Shown here: positions 1-8,830 of the stretch, piece after piece
Layout: every line of letters starts with the position of its first letter
Numbering within the stretch: position 1 is the first letter of the stretch
Origin: Belliella baltica DSM 15883
Lineage (GTDB): Bacteria; Bacteroidota; Bacteroidia; Cytophagales; Cyclobacteriaceae
DNA: 64,000 bases
NCBI RefSeq assembly: GCF_000265405.1
Contig: NC_018010.1
Coordinates: 2,067,501 to 2,131,500, forward strand
Reading direction: 5' to 3'
Position numbers and translations under genes: made by a program
Notes under the pieces: model-generated
Seen by the model: only the letters and a program-made list of their open reading frames with translations
Database searches by the model: none
Told to the model about the DNA's origin: nothing

Positions 1-488
<488 letters not shown>

Positions 489-535
489 CATTGGTCTAAG
501 CACTCAATTTTCTGCACACTTGTTATGAATTAAGA

Positions 536-605
536 TTCAAGACGCAAGATATAAGATACAAGACACAAGATTAAAGACTTGATGTTGGACACTTGATACT
601 TGTAT
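536..605. repeat. degenerate AAGACACAAG-type direct repeats
   Basis: The spacer between the 23S and 5S genes holds an AT-rich run of imperfect 9-11 base units resembling CAAGACACAAGA. A related run lies after the 5S gene. It has no coding potential, and its function is unknown. Confidence 0.5.
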
Positions 606-683
606 AAGAACTTAAAAATATTGATCTCGAGAGAGAGCCTGTTGAATTTAATGGTATATCCATGTAAAGGAAACAGTAAGATT

Positions 684-793
684 TAGGCGGCCTAGCGCAG
701 GGGTCCCACCTCTTCCCATCCCGAACAGAGAAGTTAAGCCCTGCAGCGCCGATGGTACTGGGGTTACACCCGGGAGAGTAGGTCGCCGCCACA
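684..793 (+). rRNA. rrf: 5S ribosomal RNA
   Basis: A region of about 110 bases downstream of 23S has the hallmarks of 5S rRNA: CCCATCCCGAACAGAGAAGTTAAGCC in the loop B/C region (about 716-740), and a closing stem between GGCGG near 686 and CCGCC near 787. It is followed directly by a strong terminator, which fits the end of an rRNA operon. Confidence 0.95.
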
Positions 794-800
794 TTATTCA

Positions 801-832
801 GACCCTTTGGTTAAGTCCAAAGGGTCTTTTTG
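801..832 (+). terminator. rRNA operon terminator
   Basis: A perfect hairpin with arms GACCCTTTGG and CCAAAGGGTC encloses TTAAGT and is followed by a T run. It lies 8 bases after the 5S gene and ends the rRNA operon. Confidence 0.9.
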
Positions 833-861
833 CGTTTAATACCTTTTGTAATAAATGACAA

Positions 862-893
862 TAGAAGCAAGACACAAGACACAAGACTCAAGT
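862..893. repeat. AAGACACAAG-type direct repeats, second run
   Basis: Near-identical tandem units (AAGACACAAGACACAAGACT) resemble the run at 536-605. The rest of 833-1092 is AT-rich spacer. I looked for a PyrR-type RNA attenuator ahead of pyrR and saw none. Confidence 0.5.
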
Positions 894-1068
894 CAATCTA
901 TAAAAAGCTTGGTTTATCTTTTTAAAAGAATTAGACTTTTTAACTGAATCACCCAATCACTCAATTAACACTTAACCTTTTAGTATTACAAGCTTCCAAC
1001 TTTCCATCGGCTAGACTCTTTTCAAACCAACTTTAAAACCTTTTCCTTTATTCCAATTCAATTCTTTT

Positions 1069-1076
1069 TATATTTG
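1069..1076 (+). promoter_or_regulatory. -7 element for pyrRB
   Basis: TATATTTG matches the Bacteroidota -7 consensus TAnnTTTG and ends 16 bases before the pyrR start codon. A weak CTTT at 1046-1049, 19 bases upstream, could be the -33 element. Confidence 0.45.
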
Positions 1077-1092
1077 CAACCAAAGTTAGACT

Positions 1093-1635
1093 ATGCATAA
1101 AAAACTAATACTTGATCAAAAACAGATCGAAATCATTCTTAAAAGATTTTGTCATCAATTGATCGAAAACCATGATGTTTTTGAAAATACAGTTTTGTTA
1201 GGACTACAACCAAGAGGCCCTCTTGTTTTAGATAAATTAGCTTTACTTTTAGAAGAAATATCAGGTGTAAAAGTTCCTTATGGTTACTTAGATGCTACCT
1301 TCCATAGAGATGACTTTAGAAGACGTGATTTGCCCTTAAAAGCAAATGAAACAAAAATCAAATTTTTAATTGAAGGTAAAAATGTAATTCTTGTAGACGA
1401 TGTGCTATATAAAGGCAGGTCTGTAAGAGCTGCTATGGATGCTATGATCGCATTTGGAAGACCAGCTAAAGTGGAACTGATGGTTCTAGTAGATAGAAAA
1501 TTTACCAGAGATTATCCGATTATGCCTGACTATTGTGGCTTGAAAGTAAATACGCTCGAAAGCCAATATGTAATGGTAGAATGGGCTGATAATGGTTTTG
1601 AAAATGATGCGATTTGGATAACTGAAAAAGCTTGA
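1093..1635 (+). CDS. pyrR: PyrR, bifunctional pyrimidine regulator / uracil phosphoribosyltransferase
   Basis: Type I phosphoribosyltransferase of 180 aa, the usual PyrR length. The PRPP-binding loop VDDVLYKGRS is at residues 101-110, and the conserved QPRGPLVLDKLA stretch is at 39-50. In Firmicutes PyrR binds pyr mRNA in response to UMP and also makes UMP from uracil and PRPP. Here no upstream attenuator is visible, so the regulatory role is not shown and the enzyme role is the safer part. The start is the first ATG after the TATATTTG promoter element. It is followed 8 bases later by pyrB, so the two form an operon for pyrimidine biosynthesis. Confidence 0.93.
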   Translation: MHKKLILDQKQIEIILKRFCHQLIENHDVFENTVLLGLQPRGPLVLDKLALLLEEISGVKVPYGYLDATFHRDDFRRRDLPLKANETKIKFLIEGKNVILVDDVLYKGRSVRAAMDAMIAFGRPAKVELMVLVDRKFTRDYPIMPDYCGLKVNTLESQYVMVEWADNGFENDAIWITEKA

Positions 1636-1643
1636 AATAAGAT

Positions 1644-2567
1644 ATGTCACAACTGAGTACGAAGCATCTTTTAGGAATTAAGGATATCAGTTCAGAAGAT
1701 ATTCAATTGATCTTTGAAACAGCAGATAATTTTAAGGAAGTCCTTAATCGTCCAATAAAGAAGGTGCCATCCCTTCGTGATATCACGATTGCCAATATAT
1801 TTTTTGAAAACTCTACACGAACCAAATTATCTTTTGAATTAGCGGAAAAAAGATTATCAGCGGATGTAGTGAATTTTTCTTCAAGTAACAGCTCTGTTAA
1901 AAAGGGAGAAACACTAATCGATACGGTTAATAATATCCTATCAATGAAAGTGGATATGGTGGTGATGCGACATAGTAGTCCTGGCGCACCCCATTTTTTA
2001 TCGAGAAACATCAAAGCAAATATCGTCAACGCCGGTGATGGAACACATGAACATCCGACGCAAGCTCTTCTTGATGCGTTTTCTATAAGAGAAAAACTAG
2101 GAGATGTTGCAGGAAAAAAGGTTGCTATTATTGGAGATATTTTACATTCAAGAGTAGCACTTTCTAATATTTTTTGTTTGCAAAAATTAGGTGCTGAAGT
2201 GATGGTTTGTGGCCCAATTACATTGATCCCAAAACATATCACGAGTTTAGGCGTAAAAGTCGAATATGATGTGCAAAAAGCTTTAGCTTGGTGTGATGTG
2301 GCTAATGTATTGCGTATACAATTAGAAAGGCAACAAATCAAATATTTTCCATCCTTAAGAGAATATTCGCTTTATTACGGAGTCAATAAAAAAATGCTTG
2401 ATAGATTGGACAAGGAAATTGTAATTATGCATCCAGGCCCAATCAATCGAGGTGTGGAGCTAAACTCAGACGTGGCAGATAGTGAACATTCAATTATTCT
2501 TAATCAAGTGGAAAATGGTGTTGCGATTAGAATGGCTGTTTTGTATTTGCTTGCTGGGGCGAAGTAA
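1644..2567 (+). CDS. pyrB: aspartate carbamoyltransferase catalytic subunit
   Basis: It joins carbamoyl phosphate and L-aspartate to give carbamoyl aspartate, the committed step of pyrimidine synthesis in the cytoplasm. At 307 aa it has full family length. The carbamoyl-phosphate loop STRT is at residues 57-60, HPTQ at 137-140, and the C-terminal HPGPINRG motif binds aspartate. It lies 8 bases behind pyrR. No pyrI regulatory subunit is adjacent, so this is probably a simple catalytic trimer. Confidence 0.97.
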   Translation: MSQLSTKHLLGIKDISSEDIQLIFETADNFKEVLNRPIKKVPSLRDITIANIFFENSTRTKLSFELAEKRLSADVVNFSSSNSSVKKGETLIDTVNNILSMKVDMVVMRHSSPGAPHFLSRNIKANIVNAGDGTHEHPTQALLDAFSIREKLGDVAGKKVAIIGDILHSRVALSNIFCLQKLGAEVMVCGPITLIPKHITSLGVKVEYDVQKALAWCDVANVLRIQLERQQIKYFPSLREYSLYYGVNKKMLDRLDKEIVIMHPGPINRGVELNSDVADSEHSIILNQVENGVAIRMAVLYLLAGAK

Positions 2568-2704
2568 TTGTTTGGGAATATGATTCTAGAAACTTGACTA
2601 ACTTCGGTATTTAGGTATTCAAGATCAAGAAAGAAAAACCTCTAAAATTTTCCTGATTCCCACTCAAAAGAATTTTCTTTATTCTTTTCCTTGTAGAAGG
2701 ATTC

Positions 2705-3904
2705 TTAATGCGTTTTCAATTCAATTTTTGAAATGCTGAACACTTCTCTATAATCGTCAGTACCATTTTGACTAGTTGATCTGATGATCTCTTTGGAAGT
2801 GACTAAATAGTAATTATCATACCAATGCATCAATTTTTCACTTCCATGCTTTACTTTTACAACTTCATCAATGCCATTGCTTGGAAGAATTGAAAGTCTT
2901 TGATTATCAATCTCTGTTTGCCCATTTTTAATGCTATTAAGTGTCAAAATTCCGTTTTTAAGCATTTTACCATTATTTTTTTTCCGATCTAATCTTTTCT
3001 TTAATTTTGCAGCCTTTCTTTCAGGTAGATAATTATAAAAATTTGGAAAATCATGAAGGTTAAAAAATTTCAACGATTGTCCTCCAAAATCTTCAATAGT
3101 ATTCTGATAATATCCGTAAAAAGCAGACCTCTTTCTCTGGCCATAAGTTCCTACCAAGACTTCTTGGAAGTCATCGTCTGAAGAAAGCATGGATTCCATA
3201 TATTCCATGTTTTTTTCTTCTAAATTATCCATGGTAACATCTCTAATAAGATTACCATCCGTGTCAAAGGAAATTAGAGAAACCTCATAAACTTTATTGA
3301 TTACTTCTTTTCTTATCAAAACATTAAAATAATCTAATTCCCGATCGTGATGAAGTTTCAATACTTTAGCATTATAAAAAAATATTCCGGGCAGGGTTAT
3401 GGTTTCGCCATTTTGTAAGTCAAATAATTGTAAAATGGGACTTTGGTCAAGTGTTCCTTGTAAAACTACTTTCCTACCTACTACTAGAAAATTCTTCAGA
3501 CTCATTTCCGTTAATTTATCGATCGGATATTGTCTTATTCTTTGTTCTTTAAGATCCGCTTCTATTAAAAATCTACTAGTTTCACTGAGGTCTTTTTTCT
3601 CGAAAAGAAGATATAGTTTTGAATCGAATAAATAATATCCGACCATACTATAATAAAGCTGTAAAGGAACTTCATATGCCCTTTCAAACTCCAAATCTTT
3701 ATCTGCAACAAATATTTCAAGTGTGGGGCCAGATGATTGTTTTAATAATGATCGAAAACCTATAATTCCTTCATCTGTATTGATAGTAGTGTATTCTGCT
3801 TCAGCGAATTTGACATCAAATTCAAGTCTATTTTCAATTTGAGCTAATAAGGTAGTGCTTAAAAATAAAAAGATAATTAATAAACCAGTTGATTTAGAGA
3901 TCAT
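2705..3904 (-). CDS. secreted protein, paralogue of the next gene
   Basis: I do not recognise a named family. The 399-aa protein starts with a Sec signal peptide (hydrophobic core at about residues 7-20, likely cleaved after LLAQ). The mature part is rich in charged beta-type segments and has no cysteine pair or enzyme motif I can identify. It aligns along much of its length with the product of 3985-5616: both begin with RLEF, share DEG(I/V)IGFR near residue 45, and carry a YNYLPE motif near residue 290. The paralogue has about 140 more residues near the C-terminus. It is probably a periplasmic or surface propeller-like protein, which is inference only. Confidence 0.75.
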   Translation of the reverse strand: MISKSTGLLIIFLFLSTTLLAQIENRLEFDVKFAEAEYTTINTDEGIIGFRSLLKQSSGPTLEIFVADKDLEFERAYEVPLQLYYSMVGYYLFDSKLYLLFEKKDLSETSRFLIEADLKEQRIRQYPIDKLTEMSLKNFLVVGRKVVLQGTLDQSPILQLFDLQNGETITLPGIFFYNAKVLKLHHDRELDYFNVLIRKEVINKVYEVSLISFDTDGNLIRDVTMDNLEEKNMEYMESMLSSDDDFQEVLVGTYGQRKRSAFYGYYQNTIEDFGGQSLKFFNLHDFPNFYNYLPERKAAKLKKRLDRKKNNGKMLKNGILTLNSIKNGQTEIDNQRLSILPSNGIDEVVKVKHGSEKLMHWYDNYYLVTSKEIIRSTSQNGTDDYREVFSISKIELKTH

Positions 3905-3984
3905 ATAAGAAATTTGGTTTTTAGTATTTTAAAAATGGGATAAAGTTTAAACTTTTTATACGTAATTATTTAGTTCAAGTTTTT

Positions 3985-5616
3985 TTACTTTTCCTCTGGA
4001 TCAAATAAAGCCCCATTGACTTGTATCTTCGTAAGAAAAAAAACGTCTTTAGTTTTTTGCCTCCCATCTTCATCCTGAAATCTGATTGTTTGCTTGCCCG
4101 TCAAGAGATAATTATTCTCATACCACCAATAAAGTATAAGGCTGTATTCATCAGTTTCCCGGATTCTTTCAGTTTCTTCAAGTAATTCAATTTCAAACTT
4201 TTCATTTTCGAAAATAACTTCCCCATCGTAGAGATAACTTAAAGCTAATTTTTCATCTTCCAAATACATGTAGTGAAGTTTATTCCCTGTCAAGCTGATT
4301 TCTCCAAACTTACTTGGGTTATTTGTCACGTTATTTGGTAGACTGACCGAATTATCCCATAATATGCGACCATCTTTATCGAGCTTTAATATTTGGGCTG
4401 CATAAAACTTATATTCTCCTTCTCTAAAAGTATTGAAATTTGGGTTGTAAGGCATGCCTCTATAACCCAAATATGGGTCTCGAAACATCATGTTATTATA
4501 TATCGGATTAAAGGGGTTGATTCGATACATACTATTCGCATACATTCCATCCCTTGGAAAATATCTAGGGTTGTTTGCCATGAACAAATCACTATAAACC
4601 AAATATCCATCATCCATAGTAATGACCTCACGTGTAGAAAGAACGGGTTTGATGTCAGGGGTTTTGCCTTTTTTTAAAGATTTTTCTAAAGATCGTATTC
4701 TTCTGGCGCGTATTTTTTCAGGTAAATAATTATAAAAATTTTCAAAATTCTCCAGTGTATAATATTTTTTGACTGTCTCTCCAAATTCATTAATTTCCGC
4801 AAAGTAAATGCCCTGATAAGCCTCTTGTCTTTGCTTTCCAAAAGTCCCAATCAAAGCTTGTTGATAATCTTCAAATGGGGTAAGAATACCTTCTATTATC
4901 TCTAACTTTGGATCATCTAAATTACCCAAATCAACTTCCCTTAGTTTGCTCCCTTCCATATCAAAGGTTAAAATTGATACTTGCTTCACCTTGTATTGAT
5001 CTCTTTTACTAATCAATACATCTAACACGCCTAATTGCTTATCTTTTCTTAATTGTAAGATTTCAGAATCTTTGGAATAAATTCCTTGAGCCGTGAAAAC
5101 ATTTGTAGTTTCCATGTCAAAAATCTGCACTACCGGAAGTGATTCAGAAACTCCCATAAAAATCGTTTTTCCATTCATGACGTAGAACTCTTTTAACTCC
5201 ATTTCTAAAACATTGGAAACGTCAAATTCTGTAGCTTTATCGGTTCTTAAGGTCATTTCTATGATGTAGCGATCTTCTGCAGAAATAGAGCCCCCTTTTT
5301 GGAAAAGAAGGTAAAATTTATCTTCATCTACATCATATCCAACGAGGTCATGATTTTCTCTAATAGGAAGTTTTTTTATTGAAGTGGCATTGAGGTTATA
5401 GTCAGCCTGAAAAACCTCCAAATGTTTCTGAGATTTGAAGCCTGACTCCTTTACAGTCCTAAAACCAATAACTCCTTCATCATTGAATATTGTCATGTAA
5501 TTACTTTCACCAAACTTAGCCTCAAATTCTAATCTTGCAGCAAAGTCAACTTGAGCTAGACTTGTCAAGCTAAAAAAAGATAAAACAAAAATTGAAATTA
5601 CATATCTCATGATCAT
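3985..5616 (-). CDS. secreted protein, longer paralogue
   Basis: A 543-aa protein with a signal peptide (hydrophobic residues about 5-20, cleavage probably after LAQ). It is a tandem duplicate of the downstream 399-aa protein: RLEFEAKFGE, DEGVIGFRT and FYNYLPEK recur in the same order. The extra C-terminal segment at about residues 350-400 is rich in N, P, Y, M and F and may be a flexible insertion. The gene lies 80 bases upstream of its paralogue on the same strand, so they may be cotranscribed. Function is unknown; export to the periplasm or surface is inferred from the signal peptide. Confidence 0.75.
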   Translation of the reverse strand: MIMRYVISIFVLSFFSLTSLAQVDFAARLEFEAKFGESNYMTIFNDEGVIGFRTVKESGFKSQKHLEVFQADYNLNATSIKKLPIRENHDLVGYDVDEDKFYLLFQKGGSISAEDRYIIEMTLRTDKATEFDVSNVLEMELKEFYVMNGKTIFMGVSESLPVVQIFDMETTNVFTAQGIYSKDSEILQLRKDKQLGVLDVLISKRDQYKVKQVSILTFDMEGSKLREVDLGNLDDPKLEIIEGILTPFEDYQQALIGTFGKQRQEAYQGIYFAEINEFGETVKKYYTLENFENFYNYLPEKIRARRIRSLEKSLKKGKTPDIKPVLSTREVITMDDGYLVYSDLFMANNPRYFPRDGMYANSMYRINPFNPIYNNMMFRDPYLGYRGMPYNPNFNTFREGEYKFYAAQILKLDKDGRILWDNSVSLPNNVTNNPSKFGEISLTGNKLHYMYLEDEKLALSYLYDGEVIFENEKFEIELLEETERIRETDEYSLILYWWYENNYLLTGKQTIRFQDEDGRQKTKDVFFLTKIQVNGALFDPEEK

Positions 5617-5791
5617 TTTTGGATTTTAGAAAATATTGATTTAAAGATCTTTGTGTTTTTTTAACGTCAATAACTTAAATAAAGGTTTATGGTTGTATTT
5701 TGTTCAATTCTTTAAGATAAGCTATAAGATTTTATTTTAAAACAATTAATCGTGACATTTGTCCTAATCTTGAATCAAGCCCTCAAAAAAA

Positions 5792-7495
5792 TTGGATCAG
5801 AAGAATATTACAAAAAAGCTGAAGCTTATTATTAAATTGATGGAGCTTCATGATGAAAATCCCTTTAAAATCAGAAGCTACCAATCTGCAGTCAATACCC
5901 TCGAAAGAGGTGAGGATATTTCTGTTGAAGGGAAAAATATAGATGAACTTCAGGAAATCGGTGGTATTGGAAAAAGTATCGCTGAAGTTATTTTTTCTCT
6001 GGGTACAACAGAATCGCATGCCTATTTGGAGACTTTGTTAGAAAAGACACCAAAAGGGATTTTAGAAGTGTTGGAAGTCAAAGGACTTGGTCCAAAAAAA
6101 GTAAAAGTCCTGTGGGAAGAAATGAATATTACTTCCATCCACGAGCTTTTAGAAGCTTGCCAGGCAGGACAAGTAGCCAAAATCAAGGGTTTTGGAGAAA
6201 AAACACAAGAAAGTATCATTCAAGCTTTGGAATTTAAAGCATCAAATGAAGGAAAATGGCTTTTCGCTGATATTGAAAAGGCAGTATTAGCAATAGACGA
6301 AGAATTTGGAAATATTGAAGGTATTTCATCCAAAGCCATTGTGGGTGAATTTGCCCGGAAATTAGAAATCATCAATAATGTAGAATGGCTTTTTGATGTA
6401 AATGATAAACCGAAAGTCTTAAAACACTTAGAATCAATATCAATTTTAGAACAAGACTTGAAACGTAGCAGTCCATTTAAGTGGAGGGGAAAGATCATAG
6501 ATCCTGAAGTGACTGTCATGATTCATTTTACAGATTCTACTAATTTCATCAAAGAGAAAATCCTCAGAATAGGAAGCAAAGCACATTTACTGTATCCAAT
6601 GGAAGGTAATCTTCCATTTGTAGATGTTTTACAAACTGCTGAATTCACTTCAGAAGAAGAAGTTTATGAAAAAGCTGGCTTCGTTTGGATTCCTGAAGAG
6701 TTGAGAGAAGGTTTTTTTGAGTTTGACTGGGCAAAAGATGGCGCAAAACCACTACTTGAAGAAAAAGACTTGAAAGGGATTTTGCACAATCACTCAACCT
6801 ATAGTGATGGAAAACATACCCTGCGTCAAATGGCTGAGCACTGTAAAGCGCTAGGTTATGAATATTTGGGAATGTCAGATCATAGCCGAACTGCATCCTA
6901 TGCTGGTGGATTAGTTATAGAAAAAGTCCAAAAGCAACAAGCTGAAATTGATCAATTGAATAAGGAATTAGCCCCGTTCAAAATTTTCAAAGGAATAGAA
7001 AGTGATATTTTGATCGATGGAAGTTTGGATTACCCTAATGATATTTTGGCTAGTTTTGACTTTATTGTTTCTTCCATACACTCAGGATTGAGTATGGACA
7101 GAAAGAAAGCTACAGCAAGAATTCTAAAGGCAATAGAAAATCCATATACTACCATTTTGGGACACCCAACCGGTAGACTTTTGTTGAGAAGGGAAGGATA
7201 TCCTTTAGACCACAAAATGATCATAGATGCTTGTGCTGACAATGGTGTCATCATAGAAATCAATGCCAATCCATGGAGATTAGATTTGGATTGGAGGTGG
7301 GTTCATTATGCAATAGAAAAGGGTGTGAAGCTTGCTATCAATCCCGATGCACATGCTATGGAAGGCTATTCGGATATGCGTTATGGTGTTTTGGTTGGGA
7401 GGAAAGGAGGTTTGACTGCTGATATGACTTTTAATACCTTGGGTAGGGAGGAAATCAGTAAATATTTTGAAGAGAGGAAAAACAAAATCAAATAA
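5792..7495 (+). CDS. polX: DNA polymerase/3'-5' exonuclease PolX
   Basis: Bacterial family X polymerase of 567 aa, of usual length, implicated in gap-filling repair. Helix-hairpin-helix motifs lie at about residues 52-66 (IGGIGKSIA) and 95-106 (VKGLGPKKVKVL). The nucleotidyltransferase part is in the middle. A C-terminal PHP phosphoesterase domain begins with HNHSTYSDG at about 332 and ends with NPDAHAMEG at about 517. The start is a TTG: it gives MDQKNITKKL, which matches the family N-terminus, whereas the first ATG would cut off 16 residues of the first helix. The small gene that follows begins 10 bases after its stop. Confidence 0.9.
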   Translation: MDQKNITKKLKLIIKLMELHDENPFKIRSYQSAVNTLERGEDISVEGKNIDELQEIGGIGKSIAEVIFSLGTTESHAYLETLLEKTPKGILEVLEVKGLGPKKVKVLWEEMNITSIHELLEACQAGQVAKIKGFGEKTQESIIQALEFKASNEGKWLFADIEKAVLAIDEEFGNIEGISSKAIVGEFARKLEIINNVEWLFDVNDKPKVLKHLESISILEQDLKRSSPFKWRGKIIDPEVTVMIHFTDSTNFIKEKILRIGSKAHLLYPMEGNLPFVDVLQTAEFTSEEEVYEKAGFVWIPEELREGFFEFDWAKDGAKPLLEEKDLKGILHNHSTYSDGKHTLRQMAEHCKALGYEYLGMSDHSRTASYAGGLVIEKVQKQQAEIDQLNKELAPFKIFKGIESDILIDGSLDYPNDILASFDFIVSSIHSGLSMDRKKATARILKAIENPYTTILGHPTGRLLLRREGYPLDHKMIIDACADNGVIIEINANPWRLDLDWRWVHYAIEKGVKLAINPDAHAMEGYSDMRYGVLVGRKGGLTADMTFNTLGREEISKYFEERKNKIK

Positions 7496-7505
7496 ATAAT
7501 CACCT

Positions 7506-7793
7506 ATGAATTGGATGAATAAAGACGAAAACTTGCTTTTAGAAAGATCATTCCTCTTCGGCGTGACGGGTATAGTTTTGTGTCTATTAGCATTAGCGAA
7601 TTCTTACTTTAAGCTTTTAGAAGCGCCAATGGGCCCGCTGAATGGAGTTGGGATTGCACTACAGTTTGTAGGATTGAGTATCGCTGTACTGGTACTTAGG
7701 AAAACAAAAATCACCGAGGCTACAAAAGATAAATCAAAGAAAATGGTTTTGGTTTTGGGTGTAGCATTATTCTTTTTTTTCTTGGTCATTTGA
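7506..7793 (+). CDS. small membrane protein
   Basis: A 95-aa protein with three predicted membrane segments (about residues 15-35, 50-64 and 79-95) and a lysine-rich loop between the second and third. I do not recognise a family. It sits 10 bases after polX and 22 bases before a lipoprotein gene on the same strand, so the three may be one transcript. No function is proposed. Confidence 0.7.
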   Translation: MNWMNKDENLLLERSFLFGVTGIVLCLLALANSYFKLLEAPMGPLNGVGIALQFVGLSIAVLVLRKTKITEATKDKSKKMVLVLGVALFFFFLVI

Positions 7794-7815
7794 CCTTAAA
7801 TACTAAAATCAACAT

Positions 7816-8463
7816 TTGAACATGACCCGACTTTCAAATACATTTTTGATTCTTCTCTTCTTTGTTTCTATTTCTTGTATCACAAAAGAGCAATTTCAAG
7901 AGGGAGATATTTTATTCCAAAATGGTGATTGTGGAGATTTTTGTGATGCTATCAGAAAGGTGACTCACGGCTATCAGGGAAAGGAGTTTTCCCATAATGG
8001 ATTGCTTATGAAAGAAGCAGACGATTGGTTTGTATTGGAAGCAATCGGGAAAGGAGTAAGCAAAACTCCACTTCAAGATTTTTTGAATCGGCATGTAGAT
8101 AATGAGGGTAATCCAAAGATTATGATTGGAAGACTCAAGCCGGAATATAGAAATTTGATTCCTGAGGCCATTGAAGAAGCACAGAAACATCTTGGAAAAC
8201 CCTATGACTGGGTTTTTGATTTTGAAAATGATGCGTTTTATTGTTCTGAACTGATTCACTTTGCATTCAAAGATGCGAATAATGGGAAAGATTTATTTTC
8301 ACCACAACCAATGACCTACAATGATCCAGACACTGGGGAGCTTTTTCCGATTTGGGATAAATATTTTTCAGAGCTTGGCCATGAAGTCCCTGAAGGAAAA
8401 CCCGGACTCAATCCAGGTGGAATGTCTTTGGAACCAGTTTTGGTGATGCAAGAGATTAGATAA
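7816..8463 (+). CDS. YiiX/YebB-like permuted papain-fold lipoprotein
   Basis: A 215-aa lipoprotein: the hydrophobic segment ends in ISC with the acylated cysteine at residue 21. The mature part resembles the YiiX/YaeF (DUF830) branch of NlpC/P60-like enzymes. EGDILFQNG is at the start, a candidate catalytic His lies in FSHNG near residue 60, and the candidate catalytic Cys is in FYCSELI near 142. Members are thought to cleave amide or ester bonds, perhaps in the envelope; the substrate is not known. The family call rests on motif order, and the reaction is inference. The start is the first ATG, which gives a normal lipoprotein signal. Confidence 0.75.
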   Translation: MNMTRLSNTFLILLFFVSISCITKEQFQEGDILFQNGDCGDFCDAIRKVTHGYQGKEFSHNGLLMKEADDWFVLEAIGKGVSKTPLQDFLNRHVDNEGNPKIMIGRLKPEYRNLIPEAIEEAQKHLGKPYDWVFDFENDAFYCSELIHFAFKDANNGKDLFSPQPMTYNDPDTGELFPIWDKYFSELGHEVPEGKPGLNPGGMSLEPVLVMQEIR

Positions 8464-8822
8464 TGTATTAAAGTTGTTGTGGTATTTTTAGTCTTGAAGA
8501 TTTTTCAAGAGAAAATTAATAAAACTCAAACCCTTATAATTCCATATCAATTTTTTTCTTAATTGTAACTTTTGTCGCTGTGGATAGTTCTTCAAGAGCT
8601 ATACATTAGCGTTTTCTAAATGATTCGATGTTAAAAAATATCTTTAAGTATCAGGTTGGCGTTTTTGATTTCCTTGACGAGCATTGGGAAGGTGCTGTCG
8701 TGTCTAAACTGATTTCGAATATAGTCTTATCATTTTTCATATTTGGCTTGGTAGTCGGCTTATTGAATTATCTGGGTGTTATTTTTTACAGTGATGTTAT
8801 CAGTCCATTTTTTGCCATAGAA

Positions 8823-8830
8823 CTGGCATT
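8823..8830. repeat. left target-site duplication of IS66
   Basis: CTGGCATT directly precedes the left end of the element and is repeated exactly at 10414-10421 after the right end. Eight bases is the known duplication length for the IS66 family. Confidence 0.95.

Noticed and set aside
841..1092. PyrR-binding attenuator ahead of pyrR
   Set aside because: I looked for an anti-anti-terminator hairpin with the PyrR loop sequence and a terminator before the start and found neither.
1703..2341. Long reverse-strand frame inside pyrB
   Set aside because: pyrB is certain, and the reverse frame has no recognisable protein features. Similar long reverse frames inside moeB, nirK and the molybdenum reductase were left out for the same reason.
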